A stretch of 64,000 nt of DNA from Paramecium pentaurelia (Eukaryota > Ciliophora > Oligohymenophorea > Peniculida > Parameciidae): positions 1 to 64,000 of the forward strand of contig CAJJDO010000099.1 of the NCBI GenBank assembly GCA_905183005.1, given 5' to 3'. The notes beneath the pieces were generated by a model. That model made no database searches. It worked only from the letters and a program-made list of their open reading frames with translations, and was not told where the DNA came from. The translations under genes and the position numbers were made by a program. Shown in pieces: positions 25,679 through 38,861 of the stretch; position 1 is the stretch's first letter, and every line of letters starts with the position of its first letter.

Positions 25679-26127
25679 ATGACTCACTAAATGACAAAAT
25701 TGTATACATAGGATGGAACTGGTAGGGATTCCTATATATTTTTCAATAATGGAGGATTTTATCCTGCATAATCAAGATTTTTAGTAAACAGAATGGCAGA
25801 GTCATGTATGTAGTAAATTAATTTTGAGGGGCTTATGGATCTCCAAGTAGTGTACGTTTAGGAGGTTCAATAGAAAAAAGATAGTTTTATTTTTCTGATG
25901 GAACAGGAAGAGATACCTACATAGCAAAAACAGTGTAAAATAAAGCATAATTGTCACCAGATTTTTAGGAAACTTTAAGAAAATACAAATCATAACAAAT
26001 ACCAACTAAATATCCCTATAAATTGCCTCCAATTAAGTAGGCTGTTCAATATGAGAAATCAGTTAAACAACATGAATTTACAAAAAGATTAGCTGCTCCA
26101 AAAAAGCGAATAGAAGATAATGATTGA
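25679..26127 (+). CDS. Small protein with two DGTGRD repeats
   Basis: A 141-aa protein with one 23-bp intron (25806-25828, ending GAG; phase restored exactly). Two copies of a short block are present: QDGTGRDSYIFFNNGGF near the N-terminus and SDGTGRDTYIAK in the middle. A basic Pro/Lys tail follows (YKLPPIKQAVQYEKSVKQH). Short, basic, repeat-containing proteins of this kind in ciliates are often axonemal or microtubule-lumen proteins. The adjacency to IFT80 is suggestive only. Family not recognised. Confidence 0.6.
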
Positions 26128-26198
26128 TTTAAATAATAAAAAATATATATATAAAGTGGATATAAGTTACATGAAATATTTGATAATTTATATATTAA

Positions 26199-28636
26199 AT
26201 GAGATTCAAAATTAAGGTTAATGAGAATACAAAGCATGCTGATATTTGCACTTCAGTAAAATGGGGGTTGAACAATGAAGCATATAGGTATAATGTCAAT
26301 TTTGATTATTTTAGTTTGAGTGATGATTATACAATTTTGAAATGGGATCCTAATTCATTAGAGGTAAATTAAATTGTAATTAAAAGTCATCGAAATTTGT
26401 AGATTTAGAAGGATATGGCACAGACTTCGATTTCTTATAGGGATAGAGAGGATCAACAGATCTAGTAGCTATAGCATTTAGTGATGGGTCATTCATATTG
26501 TAATAAAAGACAGGAAAAGTTGAAAAGAAAGAGAAGGAAGCACATAAAGGAGCTGTAATTAATAAATTATGAAATAAATAGATTATAAGTATTAAATGGA
26601 GTGTAGATGGATCATTAGCAACTTGTGGTGAGGATGGTGCTTTAAAAATTTGGAGTAAAACAGGAATAATTAGATCAAATTTAGTATAGATAGATAAACC
26701 AATATATTGTATAGTTTGGAGTCCAGACAATGATGGTATATTGTATTGTTCTGATAAAATGATCTATATTAAACCATTATAAGCTGGTTAAAAATAAGTT
26801 TAATGGAAGGCACATGATGGTTTAGTTTTAAAGGTGGATTGGAATCATACAAATAATTTGATATTATCTTGTGGAGAAGATTGTAAATACAAAGTATTTG
26901 ATACTTATGGCAGATTATTATTTGCATCTGCTCCATATGATTATGTAATAACATCAGTTGCATGGAGTCCAAATGGTGATTATTTTGCTGTAGGTGCATA
27001 TGATATGTTGAGATTATGTGATAAAACAGGTTGGACTTATTCTTTTCATAAAACTAATTAAGGCAGTATTTTAAATATTGCATGGACTAGTGATGGAACA
27101 ATTTGTGCAGGAGCAGCTGGAAATGGTAGTGTTATATTTGGTCATGTTGTAGAAAGATGTATTACTTATGATAAATGGGAGATTACTTTAACAGAAGATA
27201 ATAAGTATATAAATAAAAATAAAAATTTTAGAATATAAATAATAGATTTAATAGATGAAATGAATAGTGAATTTGATTTTAAAGAAAGAGTAATTAATAT
27301 GTCAATGAAATATAACAATCTTATTATTACAACTAGTTCACATTGTTATATATATTCATTTAGAAATTGGAATACTCCATATATATTTGATATAAGAGAT
27401 TCAGTAAGTTAAATATGTTAATGTGCTAATTACTTTTGTTTAGTTGAAGTAAGTTCAGGAATTATGGTATATAATTATGAAGGAAGATTAATTAGTAATC
27501 CTAAAATATAAGGAACTAAATGTAATAATATAATAATATATTTATAGTTGAACATTTATCTCATAAAAAGATAGCTATATCTAATGATTTATTAGCATTA
27601 GTTGATGGAGGTAATAATAAAGTAGTCAAATTTTATGAAATGAATTCAGGAAAAGCATTAAATTTTACAGTTGAACATTCCTTAGAAATTCTTGAAATTA
27701 ATTTAAATTAAACAGAAATGATTGGAGAAAGAAAATTAGCTTTTGTTGATTAAAATAGAGATTTACATATTACTCCTGTTCATAAAAAAGATATAGTTAA
27801 ATTAGCAGCTATGACAGATTCATTTTTATGGAATGAAAAATTTGATATGTTATGTGCAATTTCTGATTAAAGATTTGTTGTCTGGTATTATCCAACATCA
27901 GTCTATGTAGATAGAGATTTATTAGAATAAGTTAAAGTAAGTAAAGAATGTACTGATCTAACCAGAAATTCATAAATTTTATCATTTTAAGATACTATGG
28001 TTTAAATTCGTAGAAAAGATGGTGCAATTATGACATAAAGTGTTTCACCATATCCTGCATTACTTTTTGAAGCTTGTGAAAGAGGAAAATGGGAAAAAGC
28101 TATTAAATTATGTAGATATGTCAAAGAACATACATTATGGGCTGCTCTTGCTGGACTTTCACTTTAATTTAAAGAATTAAATACAGCTGAAATTGCTTTA
28201 GCTGCAATTGAAGCTGCAGATAAGGTTCTATTTATTTAAAAGATAATTAATGTTGAATCAGAAAAAGCTAAAAGTGCACTATTAGCTTTATTTTTTAAAA
28301 GACCTTAAGAAGCTGAAAATATCTATACATAAGCTAAATTATATTATAGAGCAATAAAAATGAATATCAAATTATATAAGTATTATTTTTATAACCTAAT
28401 TATTATAGATGGGAAAGGGCTCTTGATTTAGCACTTTAATATAATGTTCATTAAGATACTTTATTAGCATATAGATAAAAATATCTTGAATTAACAGGTT
28501 AATAAGAAACTATACCTAGATTTGAAAAGCTTGCATATGATGTATTTATATTGATTAATTTTAGATCAAAAAGTATGATTGGGTTGAAATTAAAAATAAA
28601 ATTAAATAAGAAAAGGCAAGAGAACAATAATCATGA
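26199..28636 (+). CDS. IFT80: Intraflagellar transport protein IFT80
   Basis: A 760-aa protein with six introns: 26288-26314, 26364-26386, 26555-26581, 27522-27547, 28380-28408 and 28542-28564. Removing them leaves 761 codons. The N-terminal WD40 propeller includes [52 protein letters not shown] and [18 protein letters not shown] second propeller and a C-terminal alpha-solenoid follow, ending [14 protein letters not shown]. Length and order match IFT80, a core subunit of the IFT-B complex needed for anterograde transport and cilium assembly. It converges on the coiled-coil gene at 28654, only 17 bp away. Confidence 0.95.
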
Positions 28637-28653
28637 AATATTAAAACATAAAT

Positions 28654-30936
28654 TCAATAATTCATTTATGAATGTCTTTCTATTAAAGATTATCTTTATA
28701 TTTCTTAATCTTCTAGTTTATCAAATTCATTTTAGAATTAAACCTAGTATTTTCTTATTTGCTATTCCATTTCATTATTCTCAATATGTAATGATTAAAC
28801 TTAATTTCTTAATTTACTATTTTCAGATTATAATTTTAAAAGCTAATCTTAATATTATTAATTTTATATTTCTTTATCTTAAATTGAATTCATTAATTTT
28901 TGTACCTCTTTTCTCTATTATTCAAATTATCTTGCATAATCAGATTTTTATTATTCTAATTCATTATAATGATTAGTAGTTTATTCATTTAATTCATCAT
29001 CCTTTATTTATAATTCTTCTATAGCATTTTTATATTTTTTTTCTAAATTTTCAATTTATTATTATTTCTTTTTCCTTTCAAGTTCAATATTTTAAATTTC
29101 AGATTCATAAGAAGATATTTGATCTTAAATATTTTATATTTCTTAAATTAATTATTCATTTTAATATTACAACTCTTTAATTTAGGAATTTAATTATTAA
29201 ATTTATTATTTATAATTATATTCCTTATTTAATAATAATTATGTATTATTTCTTTCTTCATCTAATTCTTAAGTTAATTATTCAATTACTTCATTTTATT
29301 ATAATAAATTTTTAGATAAATTTTACATTTATTCATTTTATGATTTTTATTTAGATAATTGTTATTCAAAATTATATCTCTCCATAGATAACAAACTAAT
29401 TTTTTCATTTAATTAACTTATTTCTTCATTCATTTTTTCTATTTATTCTGAATATTATTATTTTTATTATTTTATTTCTTTTTTTAATCTCTCTATTTCA
29501 TTTAGATAATTTCTATTTTATTATTCAAATTCATAGATTTTTATATTTAATTAATCTATTTCATTCTATTTTTCTTATAATGCTTTATGTCTGTCATCTG
29601 TACTATTAGCTAAATTATTTTTAATATTTTTTAATTCCATAGTTAATCTAGATATGTCATCTTATTATTATTTTTCTATTTTGATTGATTTTTTTTTGTA
29701 ATTTTCAAAATCACTAACATTAACTTATAATTATCTTTATAATTATTATATTTCATTATTTAATTATGAAGCATTATATGATTCATTATAATATGATTTT
29801 AATTCCTTCTCATTTTTTTCATTTATTTATTAAAGTTATTAAATTTGTTTATTACATTATTCTAATTAAAATAATAACTTATTTTTCTCTTATAAATATT
29901 CTGCATTAAATGTCAAATCTAATTAATCCTTTTTTTATCTATCAAAACTTTATCTTAATTTTTCAATTTCCTCTTTTTATTTAATTATAGTAGTTTGATA
30001 TTTATCTTTCCATTCTTATATTTCTTATTAATATGTAGATAATAATAAATTAATCTATCTATTTTCACCTTCTAATTTCTAAACCTTATCATTAGTTTAT
30101 TTATATAAACCATTAATTTTTTATAATTCATTCTAAGCCTTTTAATTGTTATCTCCTTATTCAAAACCTTATTAAAATGCTAATTATAAATCTCCTTAAT
30201 GTTTATCATTAAGTAATTCTAATTCAGCCTTAAAATCTTTTTTCATCATATTAATTTCTTCTGTTAATCTAATATTATTTTCTTACATTAATTTCAACTA
30301 ATCTTTAAAATCATTATTTTCAAGCTCTTAAATTCTAAATTATAATTCTTCAATCATTTTATCTTTGTCATCTATTATTTTCTTATACCTTTCATCTGAA
30401 GCTTTAATTTTATATTACATATTAAATATTTCAATTTAATATTACTAGATTTACTTTTCATGTTAAACATTTAATGCTGCTAATTCATTCTTCACTTTAG
30501 TTTTCAAAATATTCTCATAATGTTATGTTAATTAGTCTTACTATTATTAATGTTATTATTTCTATAACAATAATCTTTCTTCCAAAGCCTTTATTTCTTA
30601 CATTTTAGTTTCCAAAACAAGATTTAGATTTTCCAACTGACGATTTGATTGTAATGATGTTTAAGATTGATAATTGAAATTACTTAATGACTTTACAGAT
30701 GAAGCTTAAGGAGTCTTAATATATTCATATCTAATTATAGGTTCACTCACAGTTGAAATTGCTGATTACTTCATCTCTTTATATAAATTATCAACTCTTT
30801 ATTCTGCACTTCTTCTTGTTTCCTCTAATTACATAGTTAAATCTATATTTCTATCTTCCAAAGTTTGAATTCTCCTCTTATAATCTTTCTCCATTATACC
30901 CATTTACATCTTTAACATAGCTATTTCATTTTACAT
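28654..30936 (-). CDS. Long coiled-coil protein, 760 aa
   Basis: Intronless 761-codon frame on the minus strand. Nearly the whole protein is heptad-like, Gln/Glu/Lys/Asn-rich coiled coil, beginning MQNEIAMLKMQMGIMEKDY. One short Ser/Thr-rich interruption near residues 65-100 contains SEPIIRYEYIKTPQASSVKS. A cytoskeletal or ciliary/basal-body scaffold is the general inference. Length and composition do not identify a family. It ends 17 bp from the IFT80 stop. Confidence 0.75.
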
Positions 30937-30973
30937 ATTTATTATTTTACAAAAAAATAAAATAAACTCATAC

Positions 30974-32541
30974 TCATTTAAGAATTTCAAGTGCTTATCT
31001 GATATTCTCGCCCAAATAAGCTGAATCTTGAATCATCCTAACCTAATCGCTTAATTAATAATTTTCAAAATCAAGCAAGATGCCAGTAACTTGTGGTGCC
31101 TTAGTATAAAATATTTTTTACATTAATAGGGCCAACAACTTAGGTTACTTTTGGAAATAGCTACATTCCAATCATATCAGTAACTTACTATTTTTAGCCT
31201 CTATCAACCATAATTTATAATTAGACTAGATCTGGGATTTGTTATTGATAATAAGGTCTCTTCTATTAAGGATAACGATTTCCATTATGATGTTATCTTG
31301 GTGGTTATTATTATTAAGGAGGATATCTTTATTATTAATAATAAGGAGGAGGTGGCATTTATTATTATTGATATTATTAATATTAAGGTTAATGGAATTA
31401 TCTTTAAAATGTATTTTTCTTCACTTATAATAGTGAATTCACTTCAGAAGGTGGTAAGAGAGGGGAAAGTGATATCACTCCATTAACATATAATGACACA
31501 ATTTATGGATGATCATATGCATATGCTATCAATTTCTTACCATCTTCAGCTGTTTTAAAATATAAATAAGCTATTTAAGTAGGTTGTCTATTACCTAATA
31601 AATAAATAATAATAAGTAATTACCATTAGGTGGTTATTTTGATGGCATTAATTTGATATCTTCTACAGTAACCAATAAATTAAGAGCTTTTTTTAAATCT
31701 TCTTCAGTAATATCTGCTTTAAGGTTTTTAGTGAATAAATTAGCTTCAATATCTTTGTCAACATTATTGACTACCCATTCTATGTGTATTTATTAATCAT
31801 TAAATAATTTATTTGATTTGACAGCTGCTTTAGCACTCTCCTAATTGACAAATTTTACAAATGCAAAAAATGTTCCATTTGTTGTATTTCTATTTAAAAT
31901 CAATGATTCAACAGTTCCAAAAGATTATACAAATGACTGTAAATCAGATTTTAATTAATCTGGTGTGACATTTGGTAACACTTTAATGTTACTTATGTAT
32001 ACTTGATCTCTATGTTGTTTTTTAGATGTAAATCTAAAGAATAAGATTAAAAAGATACTTCTAAATTTTAAATCCTAATCTGGATTATTCTGCAATACAT
32101 TTATCAGCAGACTCTTTTTTATCAAATTATATATAGGCAACACCTACTTTATCTGATTTCTATAATTTGACACTTAGAATAGTTCCAAATTAACTGAAAA
32201 GTTAACGAAGAGAAGATTAAGTCTCTTTTTTATCAATATTATCAATAAAGACATTAGCTTCATGATCCAACTGAGCTATATTTAAGTATTAACAAACATA
32301 GGGTTCTTCTCCATTGATATTAATAGATTTTTAGAGAGCAGAAGTAACTTAGAATATATAATGACAATAATTTACCACTTTGATTTTCTTTATAGATTAT
32401 ACATACTCCTGATCCTTGAGAGATAATTTATTCAATTTGGCCAAATTCTGAAAATATATTCTTTAATTGTTCAGTGGTTGTTTATTAAGGGTATTTTGAA
32501 ACAAACAGTGTACGTTCTGCTGGGATTGATGTAGTATTCAT
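30974..32541 (-). CDS. Poly(A)-binding protein, PABPC-like
   Basis: A 487-aa protein with four introns: 32348-32375, 32034-32058, 31595-31623 and 31100-31121. It has four RRM-like domains: RTLFVSKYP...FSEFGQIEQI, NVFIDNIDK...GVAYIQFDKKESADKC, QVYISNIKVLP...FFAFVKFVNQESAKAAV, and NLFTKNLKADITEEDL. A Pro/Gln/Tyr-rich linker (PPPPYYQQQRYPPQ) follows. The C-terminus is an MLLE/PABC domain with APQVTGILLDFENYQ then AYLGENIRQALEILK, completed by the last splice. It binds mRNA poly(A) tails and recruits PAM2 proteins through MLLE. RRM1 is divergent (QGSGVCIIYKENQ instead of SLGYAYVNF), and the protein is shorter than animal PABPC1. Confidence 0.9.
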
Positions 32542-32689
32542 AAAATAAAATCTTTTTATTTATTTAATTTATTTTGTTATATCATGAATATTACTTCTCT
32601 TTTTAAGTCACTTCATTCAATACTACTTCATAATTATCATTCCATCTCTAAGAACTAAATTCTTATTACACTCTACTCTAATTTCATAA

Positions 32690-35592
32690 TCATAAATATA
32701 TTACTCTTTTTTATTCATTCATAATGATCTAACTGGGTTACAGAAATCCTGATTGTTAAAATGATTATCTTTATTATACACTTGTATATTCTATAGGTCT
32801 AGATGAATAAGAACTATATTCATTTATTTTTGGTTAAATTGAACTATATTCAATAGTTTTAGTTTATTAAGTAATAGATGGATAAATTAATTTGGAATCC
32901 TATGTTATTTATTATTAAGTAGTCACTGTCTTTTGATTACTCATAACTTCACTTTTTTAATTCAAATTTTAGATTTCATAAGTATATTCTCTTTATACTG
33001 ATTATCTCTCTTCTAATTAAGATTTATATTATTCTATTAATAATTATTATTCCTCATATCTTTTTTATAACCATTAATTATCTGAAGCTTAAACTAGTAA
33101 TCTATCAATTTCACTTCTCAATTCAACAATCTATTAATAATTATTTATTCATACAGTTTTTTATAATCTCTTGATTTCTAATTTCAAAACTTCTGATTAT
33201 TCATTATCTTAATATTCATTTAAAGTAATTTAAATAGTTTCATAACTTTATTATAATGAAACATATCTCTATTCAATTTATTCATATCTCATTTTCCATT
33301 AATTAACTTCCTCATTTATTTAATATCTTTATTTTTATTCCAATTATTCATATTTCTCTCTCCATTATTAAATCTATTATTTAAGAATCTCATTATTATC
33401 AATATTGACTTAAAAACTTTATATTCTTTATTGATAAGTAATCATTTCAGATCTATATTAATCAGACTCCAATTAAATTTATCTAATTCTATCCTCTTTT
33501 TATTATAATAAAACTTCTAATTCTCTTACCTTAAATTAATAAACTTCATATTAAGATTGTTCAGTCTTCATTTCTTCAATTCTTCTTTTCAATTAAAAAG
33601 TTAATTACTATTCCTGTTCATACTATAATTTAATATCTTATATCTATTTCTTAAGAAATACTGTTTATTCATTATTAGATTCTAATTAATATATTTTTCT
33701 AGTATATTATTCAATCTCAGCATTTGCTCTTCTTAATTATTCTTTTAGTTGTTCAATCTATATTTAATAATTTTCACTATCTGATTTTCTTGATTCAAAT
33801 TAATATATTCTAGTTTAATACTATTCTATTTATATTCTTGTTGTTTCAATTTATTCTTATAACATACTACACTTAGATGTCATAGATTCTAATTATTAAG
33901 TCTTTAATTTTAATAATCTTTCTGTTTCAGGATCTGGTTAATAAACTATTTTAGTTTCATATTATATTTCCTTCTAAACAAATTTACTTTTATCTTCCAA
34001 TTAATAATATTAATTTTGTAATTAATTATATCTTGATTACAATTAATTATATTAATCTATTTTGATTTATAATTATCTTTCTGTTTCAGGATCTGGTTAA
34101 TATATAGTTTTAGTTTCATATTATATCTCCTTCTAAACAAATTTACTTCTATCTTCCAATTAATAATATTAATTTTGTAATTAATTATATTTTGATTACA
34201 ATTAATTATATTGATCTATTTTGATTGATAATTATCTCTCTGTTTCAGGATCTGGTTAATAAATAGTTTTAGTTTCATATATTGTAGTTTATTATCTCTA
34301 TTATAATGTTGTATATTAATCTTGAATTAAATTATATCTAGCATATAATTCTTCATATTATTAGATTTTCTTTTGTAACAATTTTTCTGTTTCAGGATCT
34401 GGTTAATAAATTACTTTTGTTTCATATTGTATTTCTTTTTATACAATCTTACTAGTTTCTTATAGAGTGTAATATTATGATTAAAGAAGAGTGTATCTTT
34501 ATTTTAATTCTTATAATTATCTTTCTGTTTCAGGATCTGGTTGGTAGACTATTTTAGTTTCATATTGAATTTCTTTTTTAACTGTTTTAGATTATTCAGA
34601 TATAGTGTAATATTATGATTATAGAAGAGTGTATCTGCTTTGTAGTTCTTTAAGTTATCTTTCAGTTTCAGGATCAGGTCTATAAATAGTAGTTACTTCT
34701 GTTTTCTTATTTTTCAATTGTGCTTCCATATTACTTAATTTATAATTCAATCTATCATTATCTTCCTTATATATTTCAATTTCTTATTTGGCATCATATA
34801 AATCTTTTTACAATTATTCTAATTCACCATCATCATTATTTCCACCTCTCAATTCAAATTAATCTTGATTTTCTTATATCTATTTGATATTTGTTTCAAG
34901 CTATTAAATTTCATTATCCTTTTAATTTAATCTATTTTTTAAATCATTTATCTCTCTTAGATACTTATCTGAATTATCAATCACTTTTGGTTTTGATAGA
35001 TCCTAATAAATATGGTTTAGATATTTTTACTTATTAAATAGCCATATATTGTCTTTTCCAAATTTCAATCTCTTGACTCTTATCAACCAAAAACTTACTC
35101 ATCTTATTCATTTCATCCAGTAATTATTCAATCTTTGCATCCTATTACTTTAACTAATTTCATATACAATAAATTTAGTACTTTTTAATCCTTATTCAAA
35201 CAATCAGCACAATATTAGGGAATATACCTTTAAGGTGGTGGAGGAGGAGGTAATTATTTTATTGGTTGAGCAGGTTGATTATGCTTTCTCACTTTAACTA
35301 TAAATTTATGTGTCATATTGGCTCCTTCAGGTAGTGTTGAGAGACCATGTAAAATCTAACCATTTTCTAACTTTCTCTAAATTTCACTTATTTCCTCAGG
35401 AGTTAGTTATTCAAGTTATTGACTAACAGCTTATCTCTAACTGTTGGGTTGCTGTTAAATTAAGTCATTCATAAATTTCATTTGAGAATTTGAAAATTAA
35501 GATGGTACAACAGTTGGTCGGTATGATGGTGCTTAAGATGGAGGAATTAAGATTGCAGAAGCAGAGCGAGGTACTGAACTTGATCGATCCAT
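32690..35592 (-). CDS. Coiled-coil protein with six PDPETE repeats
   Basis: A 940-aa protein after removing introns 35154-35181, 35003-35030 and 33131-33154. The N-terminus is Ser/Pro-rich with a proline run (PPPPPPQRYIPQYCADC). A coiled coil follows, then six repeats centred on Y(Q/R)PDPETE(K/R), then more coiled coil and a Tyr/Ser-rich tail. Repeat spacing is 138, 138, 147, 159 and 159 bp, so every unit is in frame. Between motifs lie helical Tyr/Gln segments. I infer a cytoskeletal scaffold but recognise no family. It starts 54 bp from the divergent EF-hand gene. Confidence 0.78.
33922..34680 (-). repeat. In-frame tandem repeat, six units around PDPETE
   Basis: The conserved core (ggatc on the plus strand) starts at 34671, 34533, 34395, 34248, 34089 and 33930. 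Units 33930-34088 and 34089-34247 are both 159 bp and differ at only about ten positions, so that duplication is recent. The older units are shorter and more diverged. Confidence 0.9.
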
Positions 35593-35646
35593 TTGTTAAT
35601 TTATTTAATTAAAATGTAAAGACAAGTTTATATAAGTCCTGAGAGA

Positions 35647-37358
35647 ATGGTCGTTGAAAAATTAGAAAAGTATCCTGCTTTAAATTCAGATCCAAATTAT
35701 GATCATTGTAATGTAGTTGATAAAATAATCAATAGCACGATTTCAAGAGATTGAAGCTGAATTCAAAACCTTAGACATTGATTAAAGTGGATGGTTATCG
35801 TTGGCTGAATTGGAATTGCATCTTAAGAGAAAGGGTTGTGATCAAAATTTGATCTAAGAAATCTTTAACGAATTAAACACTAACCAAGATTAAAAGATAT
35901 CAAAGGATGAATTCACACATGGTTATCTAAATAAAGAATCTAATCTAAAAGAAGATATTAAATAGATTGAAATTAAAATTAAACTTTTGAGAACCTAAGA
36001 AGAAGATATCAAATCTAAACTAACTTAAACTAATTGTTCATAACTTATAATTACATTACAATCAGGATGTTTAAGTTAATTTTATCGTTCAGAAGATGAT
36101 GTTATTAAAGCTTATAAATAAATTGAAGTTATATTCCATTGCAATGAAGCTTAAGATGGCATTGAGAGAATAAGTAAACCAAGTCTAAATTGTGAATTTC
36201 CTGTTTGGGGAGATAAATTTAACTACTCTCTCAATTAAGTTTCTGAAATTACAATATCAATTGAATTAATAGAAATAGATAAATTAGATAAGCAATCATT
36301 AGGAAAAATCATTCTAAAAAAGATTTTGAATTCTGAATTTGACAAACAAGAGAAAATCATTTTTGAAAATGTTGGAGAAGTCATTCTTTAAATTCAATTT
36401 ATCAAAGATTGGGTAAGAGTTATTATTTTAAATATAATAGAATGAATAAGTATCATTTTAAGTTTCATTTTATGAAAACTGTATTAACTAATATTTAGAA
36501 GAAATCAAATAAATTAAGAAGAAATTATTTTTTATGAAATAATTATATACTAATAGTAGTTCTATTCATTATAAAAGTCTTAAAATTAAGGAATCATAAC
36601 CATAATCTGTTAGATTATCATAAATTTAAGAAACATCTTAAAAAAATACAAATTCCCAATTTCCATAAATTCCAATATATTTAACTCATTAAATGGTTTA
36701 AGAAGTACAAGTAACTAATTCAATAAAACCATAAAATTAATTATCTAATAGTAAAATATTTTAAGAAAATCAATTAATAAATAGTGGACAAAGTAAATAA
36801 TTATATAATCCTTCAATATAATAATAAATAATTACTTAAATAGATTAAAATATAAAACCTAATTAAAATTAATTAAAATAGGCAGAATCTATTTAAATGG
36901 ATTATACAATCTAAAATAATATTATAGATGCATTTAATTTATTTAATCATGATTAAACAGAATCAGATGATTTATGTTTAAATTTAGAATAATTTCCTAA
37001 TGATGATAAATATAAAATGATATATGTATTAATTGGATTAATTACTTTGAATATAGCCTATTCTAGATGTGATTTTTTAGGTTTAATACTTCTTTTATTG
37101 ACAATACCTTATCAGTAAAAAAAATGGAATCCTTAATAAATAAACTTTTATACAATTGGAATGATTATTTCTGCAATTATGGATATTTATTGGTATATTT
37201 CTATTCTATTATTAAGGTTATATAAATTTTTCAATTGTTTTTCTGAATCATATTAATGCAATAATTAATATGGATTTGTCTTAGCCATTTATTTATTTTG
37301 TTTTCTTGCCTTATTAGGAAAACTCTACACAACATATAAAATACGTTCTTATTAATGA
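35647..37358 (+). CDS. EF-hand protein with C-terminal membrane segments
   Basis: A 551-aa protein with two 28-bp introns (35708-35735, 36413-36440). An N-terminal EF-hand pair is present. The first loop is DIDQSGWLSLAE, a near-canonical calcium loop; the second is NTNQDQKISKDE. A beta-rich stretch that might be a C2-like domain follows (IEVIFHCNEAQDG...CEFPVWGDKFNYSL). A long Gln/Asn/Ser linker leads to three hydrophobic segments (IYVLIGLITLNIAYS, LGLILLLLTI, GFVLAIYLFCFLALLG). The role inferred is a Ca2+-responsive membrane protein. The C2 assignment is weak. Confidence 0.7.
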
Positions 37359-37504
37359 TGAACTTTATAATATATATATATATATATATATGGAGTAATA
37401 TATATTAAATTATATAAATAAAAAACAATAATTCTATAAATACTTTAATAACCATATTGTATCATATTAATCAACTATTTTGAAAATAAAAAAATTAATT
37501 AAAT

Positions 37505-38842
37505 ATGTAAGAATAAAACATTAGATATTCACAATTTCATATTACACATCCTATTCCTGATGAGAATCATATTCAAAATGTTTTTGAATCATTCATTAAT
37601 GAATATAAGAACTTTAGAATTAATGTACCAATTGGATGTATTACTGATAAATGTTCATTAAAATAAAAGGAGAGAAGTGACTTTAGTGTTTTTTGTGGAG
37701 CAGGAGGATATTTATATTTATATTTGAGAATATATGAATTTGTTTAAACTTTAAGTCCTGATTTGTAGCAATAATGTACTAAAGGATTAACTGATTAAGA
37801 ATTATCAGAGTTTTATAATCCAGAGACATTTTTATCATTGGCATTATAATAATATTAGGCTTTATAACCTTAATTAAAGGCAGATGATGATATCTCATTT
37901 TTTATGAGTAACTCAACAATTTATTTATTGGGAGCTGATTTATTTTATTATTTAAAAGACTAAGAGAATTTTAAGAAATGTGTAACTGAAGTATTGAGCC
38001 ATTTTGGGAATATAGTAGCTTAATCAGAAAAATATGAATAAGAATTGTTGTATGGTATACCAGGATATCTTTATTCTTTGTTATGGTTGCATAAAAAATA
38101 TTCAAATGAAAAAGATCAATTTTAATTAGACTTATCTTCACATATTCATACTATTTGTTAAATAATACGTAAATTTACAGGTAATGGTATTATGAAATGT
38201 GATTTTCATAATAGATCATATTTTGGAGCAGCTCATGGAATATTGGGAGTAATTTAAATGCTTTTATTGAGTTATGAATCATGCAAAGAGTATTTTCATT
38301 TAAAAGATGAATAAGGATTACTTTAAATGTTAGAATCCATTTAAAATACATTAGATTATCTTATAAAATTGTATTATTAATATGGGAATCTTCCATCATC
38401 AGCTTAAAATGAAAAGAATTTGAAATTATATTAGTTTTGTCATGGGATACCAGGAGCTATAGCACCAATTTTAAAAGCTTATTAGATATTTAATAAATAA
38501 GATTATTTAAATGCAGCAATACATATGTGTGAAAATTTATATAAATATGGAATGATTAAGAAAGGTTATGGATTATGTCATGGGATACCTGGGAATAGTT
38601 ATGGATTTATTTAATTGTATAGAATAACTGGGAGTGAAAAGTTGAGACAATATGCTTTCTAATTTTTATAATATAAGAAGAATCCTCATATATATAATGA
38701 AATAAAGAATTTTCCATTTAAAGATAGATATAATATTGGAATTTCTGATAATCCTTTTAGTTTGATGATGGGAAGTATTGGTGATATGTGTGCAATGATG
38801 GATTTCATAAATTATAAAAGAATGCCAGGATATGAAATTTGA
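37505..38842 (+). CDS. LanC-like protein (LANCL family)
   Basis: A 445-aa intronless protein with the alpha-toroid repeats of LanC proteins. Signature motifs appear in order: FCGAGGYLYLYLR, FGAAHGILGVIQM, FCHGIPGAIAPIL and GLCHGIPGNSYGF, then DNPFSLMMGSIGD. The Cys, Cys-His set that binds catalytic zinc is complete. Eukaryotic LANCL proteins bind glutathione and have been shown to add it to dehydro-amino acids, removing damaged phosphoprotein residues. No lantibiotic precursor or LanB/LanM partner is nearby, so a housekeeping role is likely. A short (TA)n run at about 37369-37391 precedes it. Confidence 0.92.
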
Positions 38843-38861
38843 TTGTTGTATATTTATATAA

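Noticed and set aside
28551..28976. 141-codon plus-strand ORF rich in Phe/Ile/Leu
   Set aside because: It is the antisense shadow of the coiled-coil gene at 28654-30936 and overlaps the last exon of IFT80 out of frame.
31239..31486. Leu/Ile-rich ORFs on the plus strand
   Set aside because: They are shadows of the Pro/Gln/Tyr-rich linker of the poly(A)-binding protein on the minus strand.
33922..34680. CRISPR-like array
   Set aside because: The repeats are in-frame protein repeats in a eukaryotic gene, with conserved sequence between cores rather than unique spacers.
37369..37391. (TA)n run as a regulatory or fragile element
   Set aside because: It is short, and such AT runs are common in the intergenic DNA here. 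No specific signal accompanies it.
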